DNA from: Dactylorhiza incarnata
Lineage: Eukaryota > Streptophyta > Magnoliopsida > Asparagales > Orchidaceae
Direction: 5' to 3'
NCBI GenBank assembly: GCA_033032865.1
Contig: JAWHQI010000019.1
Location: 11,016,001 to 11,080,000 of the forward strand
Length of the DNA stretch: 64,000 nucleotides
The translations under genes were made by a program, and so were the position numbers. The notes beneath the pieces are model-generated. The model saw nothing but the letters and a program-made list of their open reading frames with translations, was not told the DNA's origin and did not search any database. Below, piece by piece: positions 33,728 through 43,208 of the stretch (the stretch's first letter is position 1; each line of letters begins with the position of its first letter).

Positions 33728-35657
33728 CTACACTGGTGGAAGCGGGATGAAGAGCTCCGGGACGATATCCTCCAGAACCATGTCAGCCGCGTTGGCAGCT
33801 AGGAGGCCAGCCGCCTTCATCGTCGAGAAGATGTAGCGAGCTGACTCAGTAGACTCCAAGAGAATGTCCTCGTCTCGCGCTCGCCGCTCTTCCTTCAAAC
33901 GGAGGGGGGAAGGGGGAACGACGGCACGGGTAAGATCGCAGTTTAGGGATTTCAGCCCAGCCACCTCGCCCTCCAATTCCTTGATGCGAGCGTCGGCTCT
34001 TCTGGCAGTCTCGACATCCTGCAAATAAGCTCAATTAAAGAAGCGAAATGGCCAAAGGAAAGAAAGATAAGGAAGTATAGGTGACTCACCACACTGCCCT
34101 CTGCAGCGAGCAGCTTCTCCTTCAGCTGCGTGTTCTCGACAAGAAGCCCCTGATAGGCCCTCGCGAGCTCCACGTTCTGAAGCTCCAGTTGTAAGCAGCG
34201 CCTCCCCATCATATGGGCGAGCTCGGCAGAGCGCAGCTGAGACCTCGCACTCTCGAAAGCGAGGGTTCTCGCAGTCTCGTCTTTATAAGAACCCGCATCC
34301 TCGCGCCCATAGAGAGCGAACGAGAGGTCGAAGGCATGACCGCTGACGGTCTCCTTCTCCACCCAGGAGGGAAGGATGGTGGAGATGTCCACCCAGTTTG
34401 TCTCCGGTTTCCAGTTGACCAGGAGCTCGCCGGTCTCATCCTGGCGCCTCTGGCCGAGGCCGAAGTTGTAATGGTTGACGGGGATGGGCAGGACGGAGGT
34501 TATAGAGGCCTCCTGGCAGGGCTCGTCGTCCTCACCCCCTGCGGAGAGGCCGGTGAGATCGAACTCATCGAAGGCGGCCTCGCGATGATCCTTTCCCTTC
34601 GAGGGGGCGAGCGAGACCCCGCTCTTTTTACTCTTTTTCTTCGATGGAGATTTTGATGGAACGGCATGGCTACCAGAAGCCCCCGGTCTCTTGCGAGAGG
34701 AGGGCTCACCTGGTGTGATGGCGCCCCGGCAAGCCTCCACCCCCATGGTCGCGAGAGCCAGGGTAGCGTCGGTTTTCCGATTGCTCGCGTTGGGGGGATG
34801 GATGGGGAGATCCCGCTCGCCTAAAAAAGGAGTGAAATTTCGATAAGTACGAGGTTACCAAAAAAGGGGGGGGGTGTGATAGAGCGAGATCTTTACCTTC
34901 CCCAGCGAGCACTGGAAGCATCTTGTCGAGGTTGCGGCGAAGATGAACAACCTCGAAGTTCTTCTTATAGAAGAACTGATAGAGGAGGGTGTCGTGTCCT
35001 CCTAGGACAGTGGGCCGGTAGGTGGTCTCGCCGTGCTGGACGGGCGAGATCGGGATGTTACCGAAGCTCCCCTTAACGAAGAGAAACTTCTGGGCCCAGA
35101 AGTGGGTTTTGTTGACGGTCTCGTCAACCTTAGGACCCGAGCCCACGAAGTAGGCGGTCCTGTCCTTGTAGGAACGGAACGAGAACAGCTTCCGAAAAGC
35201 CGGAAGGCTGAACTAGATGTGCTCCTCGCGCAGGTAGCAGGCGAAAGCGGTGACCACCGCCATGGCGTTAGGGGTCAGCTGACCCGGAACAACGTCGTAA
35301 TGCTTGAGCACCTGCCGAGCGGCAAGAAAACCAAGATCAGCATATATAATGAGCGAGACTTAACCAGCAAAAAATAAGAGATGAGCGAGAATAATCATTA
35401 CCTGCCGAACTTCCGGCCACAGGGGGAAACGCAAGACGACCGCAAAATGAGCGGTCGGGATGGCCGGCTCGTCGACGAGCGGCGCATTAATCACGTCATT
35501 CTCGCTGGGACGGCGAGCCTCAAAGGCGGGGGGTGACATAATCAGCGACCGCGCTAAAATATTCCTCGTCTGTCAGGTTGCAGTGGTAGAAGGTGTGCTC
35601 GGCGAAAGCCTTCGCAATCTTTCGCCGACCCTCCGACTCATTAGCGTCGCCTCCCAT
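33728..35657 (-). pseudogene. Antisense gene 1 of the Tat element, four exons, about 564 codons, two lesions
   Basis: Exons on the minus strand: 35402-35657, 34897-35311, 34090-34820, 33728-34018. All introns are GT-AG and short (90, 76, 71 bp), and the phases fit (0, 1, 0). Exon 2 reads VLKHYDVVPGQLTPNAM and HFWAQKFLFVKGSFG, like the domain called putative gypsy type transposon (Transposase_28) in plant Tat additional ORFs. Exon 3 has basic, nuclear-signal-like runs (SPSKKKSKKSG). Exons 3-4 form a coiled coil (about residues 400-490). Lesions: one base gained or lost in exon 1 near 35530, and an in-frame TAG (EHI-stop-FSLP) near 35215 in exon 2. A TATA box lies 113 bp upstream of the ATG. 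Antisense ORFs are known in this lineage; their role is not. Confidence 0.8.
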
Positions 35658-35769
35658 CTTAATAACCTGCGAGAAAGAAAGTAGAGCGAGAACGAAGGAG
35701 CGAGAGCTCTGATGCGGAGGAGGAAGAAGGTTGACAGTAAATGCGGTGGTTGACTCAGTTATGGCCGCC

Positions 35770-35780
35770 TATTTATAGCC
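35770..35780 (-). promoter_or_regulatory. TATA box of antisense gene 1
   Basis: On the minus strand GGCTATAAATA, 113 bp before the ATG, followed by a CT-rich leader. The same 11 bases precede antisense gene 2. Confidence 0.7.
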
Positions 35781-36124
35781 AAAATAAATGGGCGGGAAGA
35801 AGCCCAAGCGCCGGCGAGCGCAGGTAGTAGCAAAAACATCACATCAATTCCAAGGGCGAGAAAGACCCGCGGAGTTAGTACGAGCAACATTTTCGCGAGA
35901 TGTATTTAGCGAGAACAGAAGGTCCCCGCGAGCATAATATAATATGAGAATGAAACCGACTTATTAGCAGCGAGCGAGAACTAATAAAAAGCTAGTAATA
36001 CTCATTGTCAGACGCAAGAAAAGCCAACATATAAGTGGCAAGTATACGAGTTACGAACCATAGCGAGATTGTCTAGAATAACAGCACTCATTACCAGTAA
36101 TAAGAGATCGCAACAACACAAAAG
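35781..36124. other. Spacer between the two antisense genes
   Basis: No frame of note. It presumably holds upstream promoter sequence of gene 1 and the 3' end of gene 2. Confidence 0.5.
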
Positions 36125-37304
36125 TTAACGAGAATCATGGGGTAACCATTTCCACCTGCCCCCACCCCGCGACCCGGACCGCGGCGGTACCCTAGAGTTA
36201 TAATAATCCTCGGCCAGGCGACCCTCCCTGTCCATGAGGTAGGCGTAGTCTCTCATCCTAGCTATGTGCACCTCCGGCGTCGTGGCGTTCTCATCCTGGT
36301 CACGCTGTCTCGCCTGCCGGAGCCTCGCACACTCTTCCATCAGAACAGCGTGCCTATCCTCGGCGGCTTCTCTGTCCCGTCTCGCCTGCATGTTGAGGTC
36401 CATCAACATCCGCCCATGTTTCCTAAGCAACTCCGCGGCTCGTTGTTTCATCATCTCAGGATCTCGCAGATCCCCCAAGAAGTCCTCCACCTGGTCAGGA
36501 AGGGGGGACATCTCGTCGTCGCCCAACTCGGTATCGGTAGGCGGATTTTCGGGATTCTCTGCGAGATATTACGAAGAGGTTAGATGGCGCGCTTTAGTTC
36601 GCGCAGGGCAAAGGGTCGTCAGAATGCTTACCCAGCGGGGGACGAGAAGTCGAGGGACGGCCCTGGAACACATTTTCGTAGTGAGGATAGAGAGATTTAC
36701 CCAGGCCGGCAGGGTAGGCTGCGTTGTTGGTCGGAGGGATCCTTGGCGGCACAGAGCCACCCGTCTCCTTGCTCGTCAGGAGTTGGAATCCGGGCTTATC
36801 TATAATTTTGTCAGGAGGAGGCGGAGGCGGAGACGGAGGCCGCGATGCCTGGCAGGTCGGGGACTTCAGGGGCGAGACTGTAAGAAGTAAGGAACGAAGG
36901 TCAGATAGTTGACAAGGAACATTTTGGCATGCGAGATCAAGATCATACCAGTGACGTTTTTCCCAGCGAGATTAGTATCCGTCGACGGACTTTTGCCAAA
37001 CCCACCAGCGGGCTCTCCAGCGTCCTCGTTCGGCAAAGCATCATGCGAGTAGGTATGAATCATAGGCAAATTTATTGACGTAAACTAGAGGGGTGGCTCA
37101 AACCTTCTCGTGCGGGCGATCGTTCGGGGAGGAGTCCAACAGCACGGAGTCATCCCCGGTTCGACGAGCCGCCTTCGCCTTCTTAATTTTCGGCGACTGA
37201 GCAGGGGGCGGCCGATTCATCCAGGAGGGGACCCTGGTCGTGGAGGGTAGCCCACCGGCTCTCACCGCCCTCAGGCGAGCCTCGGCTTCTGCGGAAAGAG
37301 GCAT
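36125..37304 (-). CDS. Antisense gene 2 of the Tat element, four exons, 318 aa, uninterrupted after splicing
   Basis: Exons on the minus strand: 37104-37304, 36949-37024, 36632-36877, 36125-36558 (201, 76, 246, 434 bp; 957 bp with the stop). Introns are GT-AG, 79, 71 and 73 bp. The second has a textbook acceptor (TTACTTCTTACAG). Phases 0, 1 and 1 join without any stop. The start ATG (37304) is 76 bp after a TATA box. The product is hydrophilic. Residues 1-70 have a basic run (KIKKAKAARR), a Pro-rich centre has SRPPSPPPPPPD, and the C-terminal 140 residues are a charged helix, probably coiled coil (MMKQRAAELLRKHGR, RRDREAAEDRHAVLMEE), ending RSGSRGGGRWKW. I do not recognise the family. The acceptor of intron 1 is the weakest call; an alternative at 37085 would give a 19-bp intron and is unlikely. 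Confidence 0.7.
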
Positions 37305-37379
37305 CTCCAGGCAGCTACAGTATCAGACAAAGGGAAAGGGAAATAAGTGGCGGCGCACGCCACTAGAGACTCGGGACGA

Positions 37380-37390
37380 TATTTATAGCC
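37380..37390 (-). promoter_or_regulatory. TATA box of antisense gene 2
   Basis: On the minus strand GGCTATAAATA, 76 bp before the ATG and outside the 3' LTR. Identical in all 11 bases to the box of antisense gene 1. Confidence 0.7.
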
Positions 37391-37486
37391 CACAGGGTGG
37401 GTCCCACCAAAGATTCCTGACAGATCATCAAGGGGCTGGCGAATACCCGTGGAAGGATGTTTCTTCGCGAGCATAAATATCCTCGC

Positions 37487-37501
37487 GAAGAGCGGGGATT
37501 G
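37487..37501 (+). other. Polypurine tract of the Tat element
   Basis: GAAGAGCGGGGATTG lies directly before the 3' LTR start TGTACAAC. Confidence 0.75.
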
Positions 37502-38671
37502 TGTACAACCCCGATATTTCGCCAGGCAAGGGGATGCGGTTTAAGAAGAGAGGCCTTAGTGCCGAAAATCTTCCATCTGGGAGGGCTCGCTGAAGGGCGA
37601 GTGAGAAGAGTCGGCGAAGCAAGTGCTCGCGGGCCGTTCGAGGAAGATTCCCAAGGTCGACAAAAGGAGTAGTGCGTTCGACGAACTCTCCGGTGTTCGT
37701 CGAGCTCCCCTGGCTTCGTCGAGCACACCCCTGTTCGGCGAAATCATCTGAAGTCGACGAAGTATTCTCTGCTCATTAAAGCCAAAGGAATGGTCTCGCA
37801 AGAGGAGTCGCGAGATCCAGACCTCGGCAGAGATCTTCAAGAGGCTGGGCCCAGCGAGGGCTGGCAAACCGGTACCTCGCAGGCCGCTGGCAGAAGAGAC
37901 CTATGTTCAGTAAAGAGATGTTCAACAAAATGTGTTCAGTACGAGGCAAAGTCGAGAGGCGATCTCGCGGGATGTCTCGCGAGATCGGTCCCCAGCGTCC
38001 GGCGAGCTCAATTCTGCGTTCGACAAAGGGCGTGTCGAGCCCGACAGAGCCAATAGGCGGTCTCGCAAGAAGGCTCGCGAGACCAGACCTCGGCGGATAC
38101 CGCCAGAATGGGCTAGCGAGGTCCTCGCAGGGCGATCGCCTAGGAGAGGCATCGCGTGCAGGGCTCGCGAGAAGGCCCGCGAGAGCTTCGACAGTAAGGT
38201 TCTCGCAGTTCCTTGCCCATAGGTTGATAGGGCCAAATTACCCTTTTACCCCTAGGGGTCTGCCTTTAGCCTCTCCAAACAGCGGAGTTATGCTGTTAGC
38301 AGGCCCATTTGGGGTGCGGATAGTAAAATAAAAAGGCAGGATCCTGCTATTTGCAGGCCAGATCAGAAAATCTATAAATAAGACCTAAAGGGCACCTTTG
38401 GAGAGAACTTCACTTCAGCTTCTCTCTCCTCAGGCTCTCCTTGGTTAGCATTTCCAGAGCTCTCCAAGGTGCCCGAGTCTTAGCTTTGGTTTGGGAGGGG
38501 AAGTGCTCAACGATCTTCCGGGTTAGTGGAGGGACCTCCTCGCTGTGACTAAGGTCTTAGTCAATTTTCTAGTCTTCGGTCTACCTTCTCTAAGGGATCA
38601 GTAAGGGCTAGTCGCCCCTCATCTCGGTGAGGGCCCCGAACTCCACAGAGACTGAGAAATCGGTTTCAACA
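37502..38671 (+). repeat. 3' LTR of the Tat element (1170 bp)
   Basis: Partner of 5746-6914 with scattered substitutions. Its end TTTCAACA is followed by the TSD TTCTT (38672-38676) and then Copia-2 gag. TATA box at 38373-38380. Confidence 0.94.
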
Positions 38672-38676
38672 TTCTT

Positions 38677-39438
38677 TATGGGACCAGTAGAATCGTTTGC
38701 TCCACTCGACTGACCGTCCTGAATCTTGATTGGAGCCTTGGACTTCATCTTCATCTTCATCTTCTTCTTGAATGAAGGCCTCGAAACATACAGTGCGGTG
38801 TGAGTCTTCTCACTTTTTAGCTTCTCTTCTTCAGCAACACATCGCGTGATGAGATCATTAAGTTTCCAAGCCTCATCTTGAGAGTTGTATGTAGTATTCA
38901 GGATGCTGAACTCAGGTGGCAGAGTATTGAATGCCAAATGCACTATGCATGTCTCAGGAAGAACAATCTCCAATTCTTGTAACTTTGTCTGATAGTAAAC
39001 CATCATCAAAATGTAATCACGAACGCCTCCACCGCTAGTATACCTCATAGTGAAAAGATCTTGCATGAGTGTCCCTATCTCGGCATTGGAGGACACCTTA
39101 TACTTCTGTCCCACAGCAGTAATGAAATCCAACGCGTCAGCAGTCTCTGGCAGCCCACTAAGCAGATGCTCAGGAATAGATCTCTTCATGGTTAGCAAAC
39201 ATATCTTATTGGACTTATGCAAAGCAGCATAGTGGTCCTTCTGTACTCAGGAACTAGTCACAGTCAACTCCTCAGGCTTGTTAGGTGTCAGGGCTAGGTC
39301 AATGTCCGCCATTTGAATGACAAACATGACCTCAGTCTTCCACTTCTTAAAATTTGACCCAGTAAGTTTTTCAATGGTCGCCAAATTGTTCTGCACTGTA
39401 AAGGTGACTGAAAAAGAAAATAATGCTGTATTTAGCAA
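38677..39438 (-). pseudogene. Copia-2 gag
   Basis: Read on the minus strand from 39438: VTFTVQNNLATIEKLTGSNF, then after an in-frame TGA (39247-39249) HKSNKICLLTMKRSIPEHLL, DLITRCVAEEEKLKSEKTH and a Lys/Met-rich stretch. This is a widespread plant copia gag (UBN2 domain). The frame ends at the Tat insertion and continues with the zinc knuckle at 5745. Just before VTF, TTTTCTTTTTCAG (39408-39420, complement) looks like a 3' splice site, so the true start may lie in an upstream exon. The 5' LTR and primer site that should lie to the right were not found. Confidence 0.88.
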
Positions 39439-40129
39439 TGAGGATAAGTGTGTTTCAAAACCTTAAATCAACACACATGAAAATTCAGATGCATCAACAT
39501 GCAACACCTTTGGGCAGAATACGTGTCACGCAATTAGAAATCCTCTACACCGAGCGAGACACGACGACATTGTTTAGGCTTTTGCAAAACTACCACCTTT
39601 GGGTGAATAAGTCACTAGAACCTTCGCACTTCCGCTCAAATGCTCGTGTGCAATCCTCTAATCCTATCACGCAGCCACCACCTTTGGGATCGTCATGAAC
39701 ATAATTAATTAGCTCCAAAGATTTGGTGTAGTAAGAAAATAATTTTCAATCACTTGTAAAATTTATGCGATCACTTTGATATGAAGATAACTAAAATAAA
39801 ATATAGAAGTACGCTATAAAATTAAGTGCTAAAATAAAATAATTAACATGCGTATCATTTTTGGATTCGACTTCATGTCGCATGACCGTCGACATCCTTA
39901 ATAATGCACTTGTATTTCTCTGGATAAAATTTGTAGCACTTATTAAAGAATCCGGCATCCAAAATTAAGTGAAAGTTAATTCACTGTTGTTTGTCTCCGG
40001 TCAAGACAAATTCCTCTGTTTAGCCTTGGGAATCAAAATTTAATTTGACATTCAATTTTCCTTGTGCACGGAAACAAGACAATATGTGGCTGAAAATGCA
40101 TGAAGAGATGAAGAAGATAAACAGTAGGT
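39439..40129. other. Unassigned stretch right of Copia-2 gag
   Basis: AT-rich, with no gene seen. It has three spaced copies of ACCTTTGGG (about 39507, 39594, 39682). It could be the Copia-2 leader or a gag intron, but no LTR or primer site is visible. Confidence 0.5.
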
Positions 40130-40363
40130 TGTTTGGCGTGGGCTCTCAGTCGCAACTCGCAAGCCTTCAGAAAATGCAGCGTCTGCTTTGTTCCTCTTCT
40201 TTTCTCGTGGTGAAGATGGGGAGCATCGTCGAACAAAGAATCAAGAGGGAAAATCTTACTCTTCTCTTGAGTGGTCTCCTAGATCGGCAATGGCTTTTTC
40301 CTTCTTGTGCTGGGCTGAACAGAAGCGAAAATCACTCCTCCGGCTTCCTCACGATGGCAGTTC
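40130..40363 (+). pseudogene. Exon-like fragment, carrying the start of repeat copy A (from about 40226)
   Basis: After an AG at about 40126 an open frame reads VVWRGLSVATRKPSENAASA, then HRRTKNQEGKSYSSLEWSPR and LCWAEQKRKSLLRLPHDGSS. It closes with Arg-Ser-stop at 46672-46680 once Copia-3 is removed. From HRRTK on, the same peptide with a few changes is coded at 55529-55676. The frame is kept in both copies, which suggests a real exon or a captured one. I do not recognise it. Confidence 0.45.
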
Positions 40364-41058
40364 TGTTGGTTTTGAGCTGGGTTGACTTGGTCAACAAGTT
40401 TTGTTTTAAAAAGCTTTTATTATTATGATTTTAAAATGTATAAGTGGAGGAGAGAGTGAACCCGCATTTATTGCGGTGATAGAAGTTTGCTTGTTTTACT
40501 TTGCCTATAAATAGGCCCCCCTTTGTATATGAAAAGTTGGAATAAAAGTTTTCTTCCGGCAGAATTAAGAGAGAGAGAGAGAGAGTGAAAAGAGAGAGAG
40601 AGAGAGATAATCATTCCCGCAGGAATAATTACAGGTCTCGCCATTTTTGTTCTCACCAAGGCTGCTCTCGCCAGTCTGCCCGCCACCTCCCGCAGTAGGT
40701 TCTCACCAGCGACAGCAGCTCGTCAAGGTGACCTCGCCGGGCAGTAGACAGCTCACCGGAAGTGAGGTGTGAGTGCTCGTCGGAAGTGTAGCGTGAGTGC
40801 TCGCCCGGAAGCTTACCTGGAGGAGTCCTCGCCATCTACCATCTCACCTACAGGAATTGCTATTCTCGCCGGCTCGCGCTGCCGTGCTCGCATAGGTAGT
40901 AGGGTGCATCTCGCCAGTGGTGTGGAGGTGCTCGTCCGAGCTCGCGTAGAGTGTCTCGCAAGTGGTGGTGTTCGCCGTGGTAGGTCTCGTGGTGGAGTGT
41001 GTTCGGCGTGAAGGGTATTCACGTAGTAGGAGTGGTCGCCGTAATACTTCTTCCAACA
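40364..41058 (+). repeat. 5' LTR of Copia-3 (695 bp)
   Basis: A TATAAATA box is at 40505-40512 (GCCTATAAATAGG). An (AG)n microsatellite at about 40568-40610 lies in the leader. The remainder is rich in CTCGCC. Confidence 0.94.
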
Positions 41059-41060
41059 AG

Positions 41061-41075
41061 TGGTATCAAAGCGAG
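41061..41075 (+). other. Primer-binding site of Copia-3
   Basis: TGGTATCAAAGCGAG lies two bases after the LTR, close to the initiator tRNA-Met complement. Confidence 0.9.
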
Positions 41076-41121
41076 GTTCCAAACCTTTGCGGTGACTCGG
41101 AATGTTTGAGGTGTAGAAGCA

Positions 41122-41964
41122 ATGGAGACAAGTGGAGCCATGTCGGGGCAAGTCTCCAAGTTGACAAAGACCAACTATGAGAACTGGAGCATCCAGATGA
41201 GAGTACTACTCGCATCAAAGGAACTATGGGATATAGTTGAGAATGGCTATGAGGAGCGTACTGCTGCAGCAGAGGCGGCGTTGACTAACGCCCAGAAAAC
41301 GACACTTAGAGAGGCAAGGAAGGCGGACAAGAAGGCTTTATTCTTGTCGTATCAAGGGGTTGACGAAGCAACCTTTGAGAAGATCTCAGACGCGAAGACT
41401 TCCAAGGAGGCATGGGAGGTGTTGCAATGCTCCATGCAGGGGGTAGACAAGGCTAAGAAGGTGAAGTTGCAGTCCCTCCGTGCAGAGTATGAAGTAACAA
41501 AGATGCAAAGCACCGAGAAGGTCGGTGACTATGTGACCCGTCCGCGGACGCTCACAAATGAGATGAAGCGCAATGGGGAGATGATAGATGATGTGAGCTT
41601 TATGGAGAAGCTGCTAAGATCTATGTCCAAGAAGTTCCGTCACATTGTGGTGGCGATCGAAGAGTCGAAGGACCTCACCGAGATGGCCGTGGACGAGCTT
41701 GTAGGCTCTTTGCAAGCCCATGAGTATAGGATATTGCAGGATGAGGAAGAAGTGAGTGGCTTGGGAAAAGCACTCCAGACCTAGTTGAACTTTGGGGAAA
41801 GTTCAGGAAGAGGAGGCGGCCAGCGTGGCCGAGGTCACCAAGGTAGAGGCTGAGGTAGAAGAGGAGGTAGAAACCAAAATTTCTGAAGAGAGGCGGAGCG
41901 ACCTCAAGGAGGTTGGCAAGAAGGAAGATGAAGAGGAAGAGGCCGTGGAAGAGGCCGAGGAGAT
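41122..41964 (+). pseudogene. Copia-3 gag
   Basis: The ATG at 41122 opens 220 codons: LTKTNYENWSIQMRVLLASK, then ADKKALFLSYQGVDEATFEK, LQSLRAEYEVTKMQ and a C-terminal helix. This is the UBN2-type gag of Tork/Tnt1-like copia elements. It stops at TAG 41782-41784. The Gly/Arg-rich linker (FGESSGRGGGQRGRG in another frame, to about 41960) leads to the zinc knuckle at 41974, so at least one frameshift separates gag from protease. Confidence 0.88.
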
Positions 41965-42795
41965 ATGTCCCAAATCCAGTGTTACAACTGTAACAAATTT
42001 GGGCACATGAGTTATGATTGTTGGGCGCCGTGGAAGAGAGAAGAAGCAAACCACTATGCCGAGGCTAGGAACAACACTGGCCCTGGAGATCCGATGATGT
42101 TCCTAACCTACCGAGGAGCGGAGGAAGGAATAAATGAAGTGTGGTACCTGGACACAGGTGCAAGCAACCACATGTGCGGAGATAAGGAGATGTTCACTAA
42201 CCTGGAACCCAGTGGGGGTGAAGTTAGCTTTGGTGATGCGTTGAAGATCTCATTGGAAGGAAAGGGTCTGGTGGTTGCGAAGCTGAATGGAGAGAAGGTG
42301 CATCTGAACGATGTGTTCTATGTGCCAGGCTTGAAGACTAACATCTTAAGCCTTGGGCAGTTGGTGGAGAGAGGCTACTGCGTCCAGTTGAAGGATGGGT
42401 CTCTGGCGACGAAGAACCATCAAGGGAAAGAAGTGGTGAAGGTGAAGATGACGTCGAACCGTCTCTTTACATTAAAGATGGATACCCAGGAGACGTCATG
42501 TCTCGCGAGGACGGAGGAAGAAGAGGAAGCATGGCTGTGGCACCATCGGATGGGCCATTTGGGCTTCACAGGGTTGAAGCTGCTATCTCACTCCAGGATG
42601 GTGGAGGATCTACCTATGATCTCACCTCCAGAGAAAGTCTGCGAGGCGTGCATGAAGGGGAAGCAGAAGAGGCTGACATTTGAAGGAGGGAAGTCTCGGA
42701 GAGCGAAGAGACAACTTGAACTGGTTCACTCAGACATCGCGGGTCCGTTTGAGACCACCTCAGTTGGCGGAAGCAAGTACTACATCACCAGCTGA
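41965..42795 (+). pseudogene. Copia-3 zinc knuckle, protease, pre-integrase, integrase start
   Basis: CYNCNKFGHMSYDC is a CCHC knuckle. WYLDTGASNHM is an intact aspartic protease site, and GVEFYVPGLKTNILS-like sequence follows. WHHRMGHLGFTGL is the pre-integrase domain with its CEACMKGKQ. Integrase begins with the first catalytic Asp (VHSDIAGPF) but breaks at KYYIT, directly followed by [17 protein letters not shown]. About 60 residues of the core, with the second catalytic Asp, are deleted, and the join creates a stop at 42793-42795. Confidence 0.92.
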
Positions 42796-43208
42796 CAGCG
42801 ACATACTCACCACAACAGAACGGAGTCGCGGAAAGGAAGAATCTCACCATCATGAACATGGCGAGGAGTATGGTGAAGGGCAAAGGGTTGCCGAAGATGT
42901 TCTGGGCGGAGGCAGTGCAGTGTGCGGTGTATCTACTGAACAGATGCCCCACGAAGAGTGTGAAGTTCATGACCCCGTTCGAGGCTTGGAGTGGCTGGAA
43001 ACCAAGTGTGAAGCACTAGAGGGTCTTTGGGTGTGTAGCTCATGATCACGTCCCGGACCAAAGGAGGAAGAAGCTCGATGATAGGAGCGAGAAGTGCATC
43101 TTTGTGGGCTACGCTCCGGAGAGCAAGGCTTACAAGTTATACAACCCGGTGACGGAGAAGGCCATAATCTCAAGGGATGTGGTGTTTGAAGAAGACAGTT
43201 GTTGGATC
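42796..43208 (+). pseudogene. Copia-3 integrase, second half up to the solo LTR
   Basis: Reads [20 protein letters not shown] with the catalytic Glu, then [20 protein letters not shown] and, after a one-base shift near 43020, CIFVGYAPESKAYKLYNPVT and AIISRDVVFEEDSC. It is interrupted by the solo LTR inserted at GGATC (43204-43208). Confidence 0.88.

Larger units (their letters stand above)
5746..38671 (+). mobile_element. Tat-type Ty3/gypsy retrotransposon, carrying two nested insertions
   Basis: LTRs at 5746-6914 and 37502-38671 are in direct orientation, begin TGTACAAC and end TTTCAACA. The 5-bp TSD TTCTT is at 5741-5745 and 38672-38676, and the Copia-2 gag-pol gene is continuous across it. 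Domain order is gag, protease, RT, RNase H, archaeal-type RNase H, integrase, which with long 3' non-coding and antisense ORFs is the Tat lineage. Taking out Copia-5 (7295-13767) and the LARD (18814-31891) with one TSD copy each leaves about 13.4 kb, a normal size for this lineage. Pol has stops and frameshifts, so the element is not autonomous as read. Confidence 0.94.

Noticed and set aside
37085..37103. A 19-bp intron 1 in antisense gene 2
   Set aside because: CTCTAG at 37085 keeps the frame, but 19 bp is below any plant intron size. The acceptor at 37025 (79 bp) keeps the frame too.
39247..40236. A 5' LTR or primer site for Copia-2
   Set aside because: TTCATATCAAAGTGATC on the minus strand near 39765 is only vaguely like TGGTATCAAAGC, and no TG...CA repeat matches anything else in the window.
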